The position numbers were made by a program, and so were the translations under genes. A stretch of DNA of 64,000 nt from Brevibacterium antiquum (GTDB lineage: Bacteria > Actinomycetota > Actinomycetes > Actinomycetales > Brevibacteriaceae). The notes beneath the pieces were generated by a model. It saw only the letters and a program-made list of their open reading frames with translations. It ran no database searches and had not been told where the DNA came from. Positions 17,371 to 26,284 of the stretch are shown here, in pieces; the first letter of the stretch is position 1, and the number at the start of each line of letters is the position of its first letter. Location of the stretch: NCBI RefSeq assembly GCF_016107655.1, contig NZ_JABASX010000004.1, positions 1-64,000 of the forward strand, written 5' to 3'.

Positions 17371-18558
17371 TCAGCCAGCGGGGGCGATTGCGGGCAGGCA
17401 CACTTCGAAGCGTGCCCCCGCCTCGGTGTTGGTCACGCCTACGGTTCCCGCATGAGCCTCGACGATCCCGCGGACGATGGCCAGCCCCAGGCCGGCGTTG
17501 CCGGTGAGCGCCCCGCCGTCATCGACCGTCGGGTCGCCGGTGATCGTATCGTCGCCGGGTGTGCGTGCCGGTGAGCCCCGCCAGCCGGTGGTGAAGACCT
17601 CGGTGAGTGCCTCGGACGGGATGCCGCCCCCGTCATCGGTGACGGTGAGCACGGCCTGCCCCTCAGCGTTCCTGTTCGTCTCGAGGACCACCTCGGTGTT
17701 CGCCGGTGTGTGCTGAAGCGCATTCATGAGCAGATTCTCGATCACCCGGGTCAGCTCTCGGGGGTCACCGGCCACGATGACGTCGCTGAGTCCGCGCGCG
17801 TGGACTCGGACGTCCTTCGACGCAGCCACGGGACGCAGCTCGGCCACCGCATCGGAGACGAGGTCGGAGAGGCTGAGCTCGATGCTCTCGAGCTCGAGTG
17901 CCCCCGACTGGATCCGTGACAGGGCGAAGAGATCGTCGACCATGCGCGAGAGTCGATCGATCTGGACGCGGATCTTCACGTAGTAGCGCTGCCGGTCCTC
18001 GACCATGCCGTCCTCGAGGGCCTCCGACATCGCCTTCAGGCCGGCCATCGGCGTGCGCAGATCGTGAGCGATCCAGGCGACGAGCTCGCGCCGCGAGCGG
18101 TCGAGCGCAGCAACTTCGTCCCGGGAGTCGGCGAGCCTGCGGCTCGTCGCGACGAGTTCGGCACGCAGCAGCGCGGTCTCCGAAACATCCTTCGGATCGC
18201 CGAGGTCGCCGAGCCCGCGGCCGTCACCGACCTCGGCCGTCAGCGCCCGCAGGTCCTCGTGCTCACGGGTGATGCCGCGGGCGAGGAACCAGGTCACCGC
18301 GATCGTCGACAGCAGCGAGGCGAAGGCCACGGTGAGAAACACGTAGAGGTCGTGCTCGGACAGGTACATGGCCGCAGAGATCGCGATCATCCCGGTGAGC
18401 ACGGATGCCAGGGTCGTGGCCACGATGATCGTCAGCCGCACTCTCAGTGATCGGCGCCTGCTCAGCCACAGGGAACTCACGCCGAGGACGCCGACGGCGG
18501 CTGAGCACAGGAAGGCGACGATGAAGATCCGCAGCATCTCAGGCGGCGGCAGCATCAT
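17371..18558 (-). CDS. Sensor histidine kinase
   Basis: A 395-residue two-component sensor. The N-terminus has four hydrophobic segments (about 9-30, 38-58, 64-82 region) with almost no extracytoplasmic loop, so it may sense membrane state or an intramembrane signal. Then come the dimerisation/phosphorylation motif LVAWIAHDLRTP, the N box ENLLMNALQHTP, G1 DDGGGIP and G2 GLGLAIVRGIVEAH. The first ATG overlaps the response-regulator stop (ATGA at 18555-18558), fixing the start and the partnership. A short insertion (RGSPARTPGDDTITGD) sits between the G boxes. Signal and targets are unknown. Confidence 0.9.
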   Translation of the reverse strand: MMLPPPEMLRIFIVAFLCSAAVGVLGVSSLWLSRRRSLRVRLTIIVATTLASVLTGMIAISAAMYLSEHDLYVFLTVAFASLLSTIAVTWFLARGITREHEDLRALTAEVGDGRGLGDLGDPKDVSETALLRAELVATSRRLADSRDEVAALDRSRRELVAWIAHDLRTPMAGLKAMSEALEDGMVEDRQRYYVKIRVQIDRLSRMVDDLFALSRIQSGALELESIELSLSDLVSDAVAELRPVAASKDVRVHARGLSDVIVAGDPRELTRVIENLLMNALQHTPANTEVVLETNRNAEGQAVLTVTDDGGGIPSEALTEVFTTGWRGSPARTPGDDTITGDPTVDDGGALTGNAGLGLAIVRGIVEAHAGTVGVTNTEAGARFEVCLPAIAPAG

Positions 18559-19307
18559 CGGACAATCCCGTCCACAGCGTCGCCACTGTCCGCCGCGTCC
18601 GGGACGTCGAAGCGGTAGCCAGCGCCCCACACAGTAGTCAGGAACTTCGCCTGAGAGGGCTCGTCCTCGATCTTCTCTCGCAGCCGTCTCACCGTCACGG
18701 TGATCGTCGACAGGTCCCCGACCTCCCATCCCCACACCGACCGCAGCAGCGTTTCACGGTCGAAGACCTGATGAGGGTGTTTGAGGAAGAAGGCGAGCAG
18801 GTCGAACTCTCGAGCCGAGAGCTCTACTGGGAGCCCATGACGGGTGACCCGATGGGCCGAGACGTCGAGGTGGAACGGTCCCAGGTCGAAGGGGGCCTCG
18901 GGTGTGGACTCGGTGACGGTGCGCCGGAGGATGGACTGGACACGCAGCACCAGCTCCTTGGGGGAGAAGGGCTTCGTCAGATAGTCGTCGGCACCGGCTT
19001 CGAGGCCGTCGATGCGATCTTCGGTCGCAGACAGCGCGGTGAGCATGAGCACCGGCACCGAGGTGAAGGCACGCAGCCGACGGCACACCTCGGTGCCATC
19101 GACGCCGGGGAGCTTGCGGTCGAGGATGACGAGATCGGGCACCGCCTCGGCGAGGGTCTCAAGGGCTTGGAAGCCGTCGGTGACCTCATCGACGAGGAAA
19201 CCGGCGGCGCGCAGATAGTTGCGGGTCACCTCGGCGACCGTGGGATCGTCCTCGACGAGGAGGAGACGGCGATCGGCCAGATGAGGGTCCACAGAGGCAT
19301 GGGTCAT
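18555..19307 (-). CDS. OmpR-family response regulator
   Basis: The 250-residue regulator has a receiver domain with acidic pocket LVEDD, phosphorylatable Asp in VILDRKLPG, Thr in LMLTAL and Lys in YLTKPF. A winged-helix DNA-binding domain follows, with ELSAREFDLLAFFLKHP and TVTVRRLREKIE ending in GAGYRFD. It is the partner of the overlapping histidine kinase. The ATG at 19307 lies 6 nt behind a TAGACT box, so the operon mRNA is probably leaderless. Confidence 0.92.
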   Translation of the reverse strand: MTHASVDPHLADRRLLLVEDDPTVAEVTRNYLRAAGFLVDEVTDGFQALETLAEAVPDLVILDRKLPGVDGTEVCRRLRAFTSVPVLMLTALSATEDRIDGLEAGADDYLTKPFSPKELVLRVQSILRRTVTESTPEAPFDLGPFHLDVSAHRVTRHGLPVELSAREFDLLAFFLKHPHQVFDRETLLRSVWGWEVGDLSTITVTVRRLREKIEDEPSQAKFLTTVWGAGYRFDVPDAADSGDAVDGIVR

Positions 19308-19313
19308 GGCTCC

Positions 19314-19319
19314 AGTCTA
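19314..19319 (-). promoter_or_regulatory. TAGACT -10 box, leaderless response-regulator gene
   Basis: TAGACT on the minus strand ends 6 nt before the ATG at 19307. Confidence 0.55.
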
Positions 19320-19412
19320 AGAAGCCGCACTCGGTTCGGATACCGTTTCGCGCCGACGCTCGGAGCTTAGACTGTTCCCAGCGGAAATCGGCCCCATGCG
19401 AAGGTGACAGAT

Positions 19413-20612
19413 ATGAGCAGTGCAGCCGCGCACCGAGCCCGGTTCCGACTGACCCCGATGCGACCCCGAGACCCAGGTGAGGACTCTCGTGCGGCCAGTT
19501 CGCTCGAGCTCTTCTTCGACCTGGTGTTCGTCATCGCGGTGTCCATTGCCGCGAGCAATCTGCATGACACGGTCACTGCCGGCCACCTCGGCGCCGGTCT
19601 GGGCAAGTACCTCATGATCTTCTTCGCGATCTGGTGGGCGTGGATGAACTTCACGTGGTTCGCGACCTCATTCGACACCGATGACTGGCTCTACCGGGTG
19701 ATGACGATCGTGCAGATGGGCGGGGTGCTCATCCTGGCCGCGGGCATCGGACCGGTCTTCGAAGACGAGAACTTCCTCGTCCTCATCCTCGGCTACATCC
19801 TCATGCGCGTGGTCATGATCGCGCAGTGGCTGCGCGCGGCACGGCATGCGGGCAAGGCACGAGGGGCGGCGCTGACCTACGCCTGCGGAATCGGCATCGC
19901 GCAGGTGCTGTGGGTGGCGTGGATGAGCATCGATGATCCGGCGATCTCATTGGCCGGGTTCCTCATTCTCGTCCTCGCCGAGGTGGCCATCCCCGTGATC
20001 GCGGAAGCGCGGGGGACGACGCCCTGGCATCCGGAGCACATCACCGAACGCTTCGGCTGCTTCACGATCATCGTCCTCGGCGAGTCCATGCTGGCCTCGG
20101 CGAACGCGGTGTTCGGAGCGTTCGAGGACAGTGATGACCTCGTCTCGCTGGTGTCTCTGGGCATCCTCAGCCTCCTCGTCACTGCGGCCATGTGGTGGAT
20201 CTACTTCTGGCCGCCCCATCACCGGGCGATCGGCAGCCTCGGCGGTTCGCTCACCTACGGCTACGGCCACTACTTCATCTTCGCTGCTGCCGGAGCGTTC
20301 TCGGCCGGGGTGGGCATCGAAGTCGATTCGCAGCTGGGCAACAGCGCTCTTGACCCGGTGCTCGCGACTTTCGCGGTGTCCGTGTCGGTTGTGGTCTTCG
20401 TCCTCGGCGTGTGGCTGCTGGCGATCAGAGCCAACGCCTCAGGGGTCGTCAACACGGTCATCCCGGTGTGCGCGGTCCTCGTGCTCCTCGATCCGATCAT
20501 CCCGATTCCGACGTTCCTCACGACTTTCTTCATGATCGTCATCGTCATCACCCTCATCGTGGCAACGCCGAAGGGGGGCGACTCGTCCACCGTCGCCGAG
20601 GCGAGAGCGTGA
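19413..20612 (+). CDS. Low temperature requirement protein A (LtrA) family membrane protein
   Basis: A 399-residue polytopic membrane protein with about ten hydrophobic helices. The family signature SSLELFFDLVFVIAV opens the first helix, followed by WWAWMNFTWFATSFDTDD and later HITERFGCFTIIVLGES, which are LtrA hallmarks. The name comes from a Listeria cold-growth mutant; the molecular function is not established. An in-frame GTG at 19404 exists, but ATG 19413 has AAGG at a good distance. A TAGACT box at 19367 may be its promoter. Genes of this family are usually single. Confidence 0.88.
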   Translation: MSSAAAHRARFRLTPMRPRDPGEDSRAASSLELFFDLVFVIAVSIAASNLHDTVTAGHLGAGLGKYLMIFFAIWWAWMNFTWFATSFDTDDWLYRVMTIVQMGGVLILAAGIGPVFEDENFLVLILGYILMRVVMIAQWLRAARHAGKARGAALTYACGIGIAQVLWVAWMSIDDPAISLAGFLILVLAEVAIPVIAEARGTTPWHPEHITERFGCFTIIVLGESMLASANAVFGAFEDSDDLVSLVSLGILSLLVTAAMWWIYFWPPHHRAIGSLGGSLTYGYGHYFIFAAAGAFSAGVGIEVDSQLGNSALDPVLATFAVSVSVVVFVLGVWLLAIRANASGVVNTVIPVCAVLVLLDPIIPIPTFLTTFFMIVIVITLIVATPKGGDSSTVAEARA

Positions 20613-20853
20613 GTTCGGGAGCCTGCGCTCAGTTCGGGAGACTGATGAAGTGCCTCATGTCGTGAGCCTTCGCGGCATCGACGCTGCGGGCTCGAGGTCC
20701 GCTGCAGTTCGGTGACTGTCTCTGTGCCCGATCGAGACTGACCTTCAGCGGGATCGTCGAGGAAGATCTCGCGGGTGATGGTCGTCGTGCGTTCGACGAT
20801 CCTGCTGGGGCCCCGATGGCGGGTCGGCGGCCGGATCGGGTTGAGCAAGGTGC

Positions 20854-21252
20854 TCATGATGGTGTTTCCTCTCCATCGATCAGGGGGAAGGCGTTGAACT
20901 GAATCTGCACGGGACGGGATCCGGGGTCGTTGCGGCCGCGGAACTCAGTGACGATTGCGTCGATCGTCTTGTGGACCCGATCGTTGATCTCCCGCAGCTG
21001 GGCGGGCGTCGCATGCAGGTTGCTCGTGTCGACCGCCGCGGCATCGGCCCACACATCGGGCAGCAGATCGTCCGAGTTGAGGGCGTCGACGAAGTCCTCA
21101 AGTACACGGGTGCCGTTTCTGGTCCACTCGCGCAGAATGAAGCCTGCCGAGGCGCCAGCAGAGGGATCCTCTTTGGCAGTGTTTCGACTGACGTTGATGG
21201 CTCCCGGGGAGCGGTCCCACCAATGCACGGGCAGAAGTGGCACCCTGGTCAT
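20854..21252 (-). pseudogene. 5'-truncated winged-HTH regulator remnant (ArsR/HTH_20-like C-terminal domain)
   Basis: The reading frame encodes a C-terminal domain resembling that of ArsR-like HTH_20 regulators: WADAAAVDTSNLHATPAQL, then a helical segment, and SRPVQIQFNAFPLID near the stop. Recognisable similarity begins at about 21150. No DNA-binding HTH is encoded: the place where it should lie is occupied on the other strand by the start of the M4 peptidase gene (21253). The ATG at 21252 directly abuts the peptidase ATG. Its stop overlaps (ATGA) an ORF starting at 20857 that runs antisense into the LtrA gene and has no recognisable domain. I read this as a remnant left by recombination. 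A small accessory protein is the alternative. Confidence 0.5.
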
Positions 21253-22377
21253 ATGAGCCTTCGACATGTCATCCCGCCCTACCTGCTCGATGCGATCGCC
21301 GAACGCGGAGGCGAGAAGTTCCCCCGAGCCGCCCGAGCCGCGCGCAGCTGTCAGGTCTCCGACGAGTCCTCTCGCAAGCTGCGCGCCGAGGGGCTGCGCT
21401 ACACTCCGGTGGCCACGCCGGATGGGGGAGCACGGGACTCCGAGGGTGAGATGCACTCTCAGGTCATCGGTGCCAGTGCTGGGGTGAACCGACTCATCCA
21501 CGACGCGCAGGGCACCGAGACCCTGCCGGGAGCCCTCGTCCGCAGCGAGGGCGAAGAATCGGTGTCGGACGAGGCAGTCAACGAGGCCTACGACGGGCTC
21601 GGGGCCTCCTATTCACTCTTCGCCGAGGCCTTTGACCGCAACTCGCTCGACGGCAAGGGGATGCCGCTCATCGCGAGCGTCCACTACGGCCAGGACTACG
21701 ACAACGCCTTCTTCGACGGACGGCTCATGGTCTTCGGTGACGGCGACGACGAGGTCTTCACCGGCTTCACCGGGTCGCTGTCGATCATCGGCCACGAGCT
21801 CAGTCACGGCGTCATCAGCCACACCGCCGACCTCGAGTACCTCGGGCAGCCCGGTGCGCTCAACGAACACTGCGCCGACGTCTTCGGAGCTCTGACCGAA
21901 CAACACGATTCCGGGCAGAATGCCGAGGGCGCCACCTGGCTCATCGGCGCTGGCATCTTCACCCCCGAGGTCACCGGCAAAGCGCTGCGTTCGATGCTCG
22001 CGCCCGGAACCGCCTACGATGATGATGTCCTCGGTAAGGACCCGCAGCCTGACCACATGGACCGCTTCGTCACCACAGAGTCGGACAACGGCGGGGTCCA
22101 TCTCAACTCCGGCATCCCCAACCGCGCTTTTGCGCTCGCCGCCACCCGCCTCGGCGGCCCGGCGTGGGAGACCGTGGGGCAGGTGTGGTTCGCCGTGCTG
22201 ACCGGATCCGATATCACCACCCGCACCGATTTCGCTGGCTTCGCGGCCCTGACCATCGCCGAGGCGGCCGACCAGTTCGGAGAGGGATCCGACGTTCACG
22301 ACGCGCTCGTCCAAAGCTGGGACGCGGTGGGAGTCACCGGTGGCGGCGGCCGCGGAAACGTGGGGAGCAGCTGGTGA
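21253..22377 (+). CDS. M4-family (protealysin-like) zinc metallopeptidase
   Basis: A 374-residue thermolysin-family peptidase. There is no signal peptide. Instead, the N-terminus carries a short protealysin-type propeptide with the PPYLLDAIAERG motif, as in intracellular protealysins. Zinc ligands and catalytic base are in GHELSHGVISH (near residue 181), the third ligand in NEHCADVFG, with active-site support in DNGGVHLNSGIPN. All catalytic residues are intact. It is followed by a 4-nt overlap (GTGA) with an emfourin-type inhibitor gene, which should keep it in check in the cytoplasm. The start at 21253 is set by the propeptide; there is no good ribosome site. Confidence 0.9.
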   Translation: MSLRHVIPPYLLDAIAERGGEKFPRAARAARSCQVSDESSRKLRAEGLRYTPVATPDGGARDSEGEMHSQVIGASAGVNRLIHDAQGTETLPGALVRSEGEESVSDEAVNEAYDGLGASYSLFAEAFDRNSLDGKGMPLIASVHYGQDYDNAFFDGRLMVFGDGDDEVFTGFTGSLSIIGHELSHGVISHTADLEYLGQPGALNEHCADVFGALTEQHDSGQNAEGATWLIGAGIFTPEVTGKALRSMLAPGTAYDDDVLGKDPQPDHMDRFVTTESDNGGVHLNSGIPNRAFALAATRLGGPAWETVGQVWFAVLTGSDITTRTDFAGFAALTIAEAADQFGEGSDVHDALVQSWDAVGVTGGGGRGNVGSSW

Positions 22378-22757
22378 GTGCGGAGGCGTCTCGTCCGAGC
22401 GACTCGGCCGGTGCGAGCGATGGGAGCAGGGCCCGCAGCGACAGCTTCGGCCACCTCGTCGTCGAGCGCAGCGGTGGGATCGGCGGGTTGCTGCTCGTCT
22501 GGGACCTCGATATCGACTCGAGTGAGCATCGGGAGGAGATCGGTCCGAAAGTGGCAGAACTCCCGTGGCCGGGCGAGGCGAGCGCGCAGACTGCCGGCGG
22601 TTCAGGTGCCGGGGCTGACAGGTATGTCTATGTGATCGAGAGTCGCTTCGGCCTTGTGCGCTTCGGCGAAGCCGAGATGCCGGGGGAGTGGAAGAGCCTC
22701 GTCGAGCAGGTGCGCGAGATCGCCGCCCCCGAGCGGCGTAGGCCCGGTGCGAGCTGA
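22374..22757 (+). CDS. Emfourin-type protealysin inhibitor
   Basis: The 127-residue protein resembles emfourins, small cytoplasmic inhibitors of M4 protealysin-like peptidases encoded beside them. After about 25 Ser/Ala-rich residues it has [13 protein letters not shown] and later [20 protein letters not shown], the conserved beta-strand pattern of the family. A GTG start overlaps the peptidase stop codon, so the inhibitor is made in step with the enzyme. The N-terminal extension is longer than in the described Serratia protein. Identification rests on pattern plus gene position, not on a search. Confidence 0.8.
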   Translation: MSAEASRPSDSAGASDGSRARSDSFGHLVVERSGGIGGLLLVWDLDIDSSEHREEIGPKVAELPWPGEASAQTAGGSGAGADRYVYVIESRFGLVRFGEAEMPGEWKSLVEQVREIAAPERRRPGAS

Positions 22758-22770
22758 TGTTGCAGACTTA

Positions 22771-22799
22771 GTCCGACCGGACGTATATCGCAATACACT
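22771..22799 (+). promoter_or_regulatory. kynA leaderless promoter with overlapping dyad
   Basis: TACACT (22794-22799) ends 7 nt before the kynA ATG. The dyad GTCCG-AC-CGGAC (22771-22782) lies where the -35 region should be, so a bound repressor would block transcription. The PaaX-type regulator encoded next is a candidate binder. Confidence 0.5.
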
Positions 22800-22806
22800 G
22801 GTTGTC

Positions 22807-23706
22807 ATGACTCATGACGACTCCACCGCGGCCAAGAACGAACGGGATCTCGAAGACGGCATCCACACGGACCTGCGGTCGACGATGACCTACAGCTCCT
22901 ACCTCAGCCTCGACCGCCTGCTGACGTCCCAGCACCCCGTCAGCGAACCGGTCCACCACGACGAGCTGCTGTTCATCATTCAGCACCAGACCACTGAGCT
23001 GTGGTTCAAGCTCGTCATCCACGAACTTCTCGACGCTCGCAACCTCATCGCCACTGACCAGCTCCAGCTGGCACTCAAACGCATCGCCCGAGTCAAGCAC
23101 ATCCAGAAGACCCTCACCGAGCAGTGGTCGGTGCTCGCAACCCTGACACCGAGTGAATACGTCGGCTTCCGCGATGAGCTGGGCCAGTCATCTGGCTTCC
23201 AGTCCTGGCAGTACCGGGCCGTGGAATTCCTGCTCGGGAATAAGAACGCCGGCATGCTGCAGGTCTTCGACGGTGAGCCCGAAGCCCGTGCGCAGCTAGA
23301 GAAGTACCTCAACGAGCCGAGCGTCTACGACGAGTTCCTGCGTGCCCTCGCCCGCCGAGGCCTTCCGGTTCCGCAGCGACTGCTCGATCGGGATGTGAGC
23401 GTGGCGCACACCTTCGACGAGGAGCTTCTCGACTCCTTCCGAATCATCTATGAGAACCCGCAGGACTACTGGCTGGAGTACGAGAGCTGCGAAGAGCTCG
23501 TGGATCTGGAGGAGAACTTCCAGTTCTGGCGCTACCGGCACATGCGCACGGTGCTGCGGATCATCGGAATGAAACGAGGCACCGGCGGGTCGAGCGGCGT
23601 CGGCTTCCTGCAGAAGGCACTCGACCTGACATTCTTCCCCGAGCTCTTCGACATCCGCACCGGCATCGAAAACGGCCCCGGCACCGCGAATGGTCCGGGG
23701 CTCTGA
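22807..23706 (+). CDS. kynA: Tryptophan 2,3-dioxygenase
   Basis: A heme enzyme that opens the indole ring of L-tryptophan with O2 to N-formylkynurenine, first step of the kynurenine pathway. The 299 residues show the family blocks [16 protein letters not shown], the heme-site region [37 protein letters not shown] and, near the C-terminus, [14 protein letters not shown] with GTGGSSG. The ATG at 22807 is set by a leaderless promoter (TACACT plus 7 nt). A PaaX-family regulator follows and a formamidase-like hydrolase lies 1 kb away, consistent with a tryptophan-catabolic locus; kynureninase is not in the window. Confidence 0.95.
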   Translation: MTHDDSTAAKNERDLEDGIHTDLRSTMTYSSYLSLDRLLTSQHPVSEPVHHDELLFIIQHQTTELWFKLVIHELLDARNLIATDQLQLALKRIARVKHIQKTLTEQWSVLATLTPSEYVGFRDELGQSSGFQSWQYRAVEFLLGNKNAGMLQVFDGEPEARAQLEKYLNEPSVYDEFLRALARRGLPVPQRLLDRDVSVAHTFDEELLDSFRIIYENPQDYWLEYESCEELVDLEENFQFWRYRHMRTVLRIIGMKRGTGGSSGVGFLQKALDLTFFPELFDIRTGIENGPGTANGPGL

Positions 23707-23750
23707 GTCCGATCGTCGATCTCGATCACACTCCCGGCAATCCGACCTCC

Positions 23751-24596
23751 TTGCTGCGGACCTTCGTCGGACTCCACCTGCGCGAGCTGGGCGGGTGGAT
23801 TCGGGTCGCCGCTCTGCTCAAGCTCCTCGCCACCGCCGAGGTGTCGAACTCCTCGGCCCGCAGCGCGGTCTCAAGACTCAAGGGCAAGGGTCTGTTCCTC
23901 CCCGAGGAGCGGGAGGCAGTGGCCGGGTATCGCTTGGATCCCGCGGCCGTCACCGACCTGGAACGCGGCGATCGCCGGATCTTCTCCTACCGCGGACAGA
24001 AGGACGACGAACCCTGGTGCCTCGTGTCCTATTCTCTGCCCGAGGTGGACCGATCCAAACGAGTTCAGCTGCGCCGAGCGCTGACAGGGTTGGGCTTCGG
24101 GGCGGTCACTGACGGACTGTGGATTGCTCCGGGGCATCTGCGCGCGGAGGTCGAGGACGCTCTTGAGAACCTCGACGTCCGAGAGCGGGCGACGATCTTC
24201 ATCACGCAGACACCGCTGACGGCCGAGCCCTTCGCCCGGGCCGCAGCGAAATGGTGGGACCTGGACACGCTCGCTGCCCGGCACACCGAATTTCTTCACC
24301 GGTACGAACACGCCGGTTCAGCCCCGCACGCAGAGAGTTCGGCGCCGGACCTGGCGGGTGCAGAACGCACCGGTTCAGCCCCGCAGCCACGTCCCGAACC
24401 CAGTGAGGCATTCGTGCTGTGGCTGCGTTGCGTCGACGACTGGAAGACGATCCCCTACGTCGATCCGGGCCTTCCACCCAGCGCCCTGCCCGCGGACTGG
24501 CCCGGTCAGAGGAGCGTCAGACTCTTCGCCGAGCTGCGCGCCACGTATGCAGAGCCTGCACGCGCCCACGTCCGGACGGTCGCCGCCGGCGCGTGA
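23751..24596 (+). CDS. PaaX-family transcriptional regulator
   Basis: A 281-residue regulator like PaaX, the phenylacetyl-CoA-responsive repressor. It has an N-terminal winged helix (VAALLKLLATAEVSNSSARSAVSRLKGKGLF), the central PaaX segment beginning WCLVSYSLPEVDRSKR, and a C-terminal helical domain. A low-complexity linker (about 195-225) with two AGSAP-type repeats is unusual. The only standard start is TTG at 23751, but the frame is open to a CTG at 23703 that overlaps the kynA stop (CTGA). The intervening [15 protein letters not shown] looks like real protein, so the true start may be that CTG (297 residues). It probably controls kynA. Confidence 0.82.
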   Translation: MLRTFVGLHLRELGGWIRVAALLKLLATAEVSNSSARSAVSRLKGKGLFLPEEREAVAGYRLDPAAVTDLERGDRRIFSYRGQKDDEPWCLVSYSLPEVDRSKRVQLRRALTGLGFGAVTDGLWIAPGHLRAEVEDALENLDVRERATIFITQTPLTAEPFARAAAKWWDLDTLAARHTEFLHRYEHAGSAPHAESSAPDLAGAERTGSAPQPRPEPSEAFVLWLRCVDDWKTIPYVDPGLPPSALPADWPGQRSVRLFAELRATYAEPARAHVRTVAAGA

Positions 24597-24672
24597 GTCC
24601 TGCACACGTCGAATCAGCGTGCTGACTTGGGGTCGGCACGGCGCACATCGGCGTGAGCCGGCCGGAGCCGAA

Positions 24673-25443
24673 TCAGCCCAGGAGCGTGTCGACCGTGAGC
24701 GGGAAGTAGGGCGATTCGGGATCGACGAGGTCGGCGTGATCGGCACCCTCGGCAATGGTCAGCCGAGCCGGGAACGTCCGTGAGAAACCGATGTCGACAG
24801 TCTGATCCCGGTCCCCGTGGAGGATGCGAAGATCCACGCGAGAGGGGATGGACAGCACTCGAGAGCGCGGATCCTCGCGCAGATACGGTGCCAGGTCCGT
24901 CTCCGGCCGCGCACCCATGTAGTCGAGCACCGCGCCTTCTCCCAGTCCGTCCGCAACTTCCCGGAACAGATCGGTGACCGGTGCCAAGGGCCGCAGCCGG
25001 AACTCGGGTCCGTCCTCGTTCAGGTGGCTCGCCCAGGACAGCACCAGGCATCCACCGGCGGAGTGGCCCGTCACGACGAGATTCTTCCGTGCCTGTGCGT
25101 TCACATTCCAGTCCGACAGCGAGCCGTTCGCGAAGGCGATGGCGGCGGTGACGTCATCGAGGCAGTTGGGCTGCCCACCTGCGCGTCGGTACTCGATGAG
25201 CACGCACAGCACCCCTGCCTCGGCGAGGGCAACGGCCATAGGCCGGGCATGGGCAAGATCCGTGCGCTGACGGAAGTAGCCGCCGTGGACGAGGATCACC
25301 GTCGCCGAGGCGGTGCCCGGGTCGCCGTAGACCTCAAGGAACTGATCGGACTCGGTTCCGTACTCATGCCGGTTAGCCGCCCGCTTCGAACCGAGATCGG
25401 CACCGGCGTCGCCCAGGGCGGCAAAGCGCTCGTCCTGTCTCAT
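24673..25443 (-). CDS. Alpha/beta hydrolase, likely kynurenine formamidase (arylformamidase)
   Basis: The 256-residue alpha/beta hydrolase has the oxyanion motif HGGYF, nucleophile elbow GHSAGG, Asp in LHGDRDQ and His in GADHADLVDPE. HGGYF/W and overall length fit arylformamidases, which hydrolyse N-formylkynurenine to kynurenine plus formate. The nearby convergent kynA supports this, but other carboxylesterases share these motifs. Its ATG overlaps the next minus-strand unit: the SGNH hydrolase starts upstream at 26234 and ends at 25440, giving a 4-nt ATGA overlap and one operon. Confidence 0.75.
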   Translation of the reverse strand: MRQDERFAALGDAGADLGSKRAANRHEYGTESDQFLEVYGDPGTASATVILVHGGYFRQRTDLAHARPMAVALAEAGVLCVLIEYRRAGGQPNCLDDVTAAIAFANGSLSDWNVNAQARKNLVVTGHSAGGCLVLSWASHLNEDGPEFRLRPLAPVTDLFREVADGLGEGAVLDYMGARPETDLAPYLREDPRSRVLSIPSRVDLRILHGDRDQTVDIGFSRTFPARLTIAEGADHADLVDPESPYFPLTVDTLLG

Positions 25444-26234
25444 TCGGGTTTGCGCACGCGTGTCAGTTCGGGAAGCTTCGCATCGAGTTTGTCTCCCGAG
25501 GACTGTCCGCGCAAGCGCCGACCGACCCAGGGAGCGAAGTGCTCACGGGCCCATTTCGACTCCTCGCTGACTGCGGCGCGGATCGGCCGAGTCGGACGTG
25601 CTGGCATCGCGAACCCTGTCACGGGCAGCGAGTGTCCGCTCTCCAGCGTGGCCAGCGCCTGATCGGCGACGAGATCGTGGCCTTCGGGTGAGAGGTGGAT
25701 CCGATCATCGGCCCAATTCTCATCGGCGTAGAGCGGGCGCAGGCCCCAGACATCGATCATGTGGCAGCCGTGACGCTGCGCGATCGACCACAGATGGGTG
25801 TTGTAGATGCCCACGCGCGGACGTACGGCTCGGATCAGAGGTGAGCTGATCTCCGTGTCGAAGCCGTTGCACATGAGCACCTCGATGCCGGCTTCGCGGA
25901 AGGCGACGACAGCGCGTTCGAACTGATCGGCCAGGTCATCGATGTCGGCCGTCGGGCGCAGGCAGTCGTTGCCCCCGCCGCAGAAGCTGACCAGGTCGGG
26001 TTTGAGGGCGAGTGCCTTGGGCACCTGCTCATCGATGATCCGATCGAGGAGACGCCCGCGGATGGCCAGGTTGGCGTAGGTGAGCTCGGGGCTGCCGATA
26101 GGGGAGTCGACGAGCTTGCCGGCCAGACGATCGGCCCATCCCAAGTAACGGTCCTCTTGGTTGGGGTCATGGTCCATCAGCCCTTCACTGAAGGAGTCGC
26201 CGATCGCGACATATGACGTGATGGTCTGGAGCAT
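25440..26234 (-). CDS. SGNH/GDSL-family hydrolase
   Basis: A 264-residue SGNH hydrolase: block I YVAIGDSFSEG with the nucleophile Ser, block II glycine in LAIRGRLL, block III GGGND, and block V DRIHLSPEGH with catalytic Asp and His. No signal peptide is present, so it acts inside the cell on an ester or amide substrate that cannot be named. About 60 basic residues extend beyond the catalytic core. It is first in a two-gene operon with the formamidase-like hydrolase and diverges from the amidohydrolase gene. Confidence 0.88.
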   Translation of the reverse strand: MLQTITSYVAIGDSFSEGLMDHDPNQEDRYLGWADRLAGKLVDSPIGSPELTYANLAIRGRLLDRIIDEQVPKALALKPDLVSFCGGGNDCLRPTADIDDLADQFERAVVAFREAGIEVLMCNGFDTEISSPLIRAVRPRVGIYNTHLWSIAQRHGCHMIDVWGLRPLYADENWADDRIHLSPEGHDLVADQALATLESGHSLPVTGFAMPARPTRPIRAAVSEESKWAREHFAPWVGRRLRGQSSGDKLDAKLPELTRVRKPE

Positions 26235-26284
26235 CGCAGGGTCCTTCTCTCATTGGTTCTCTGACTCCGAACTATACTGAATCG

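Noticed and set aside
20270-20857. ORF starting with an ATGA overlap at the regulator remnant and running antisense into the LtrA gene
   Set aside because: The first 35 codons have reasonable composition, but over half the frame is antisense to LtrA and no domain is visible. Too weak to annotate as a gene.
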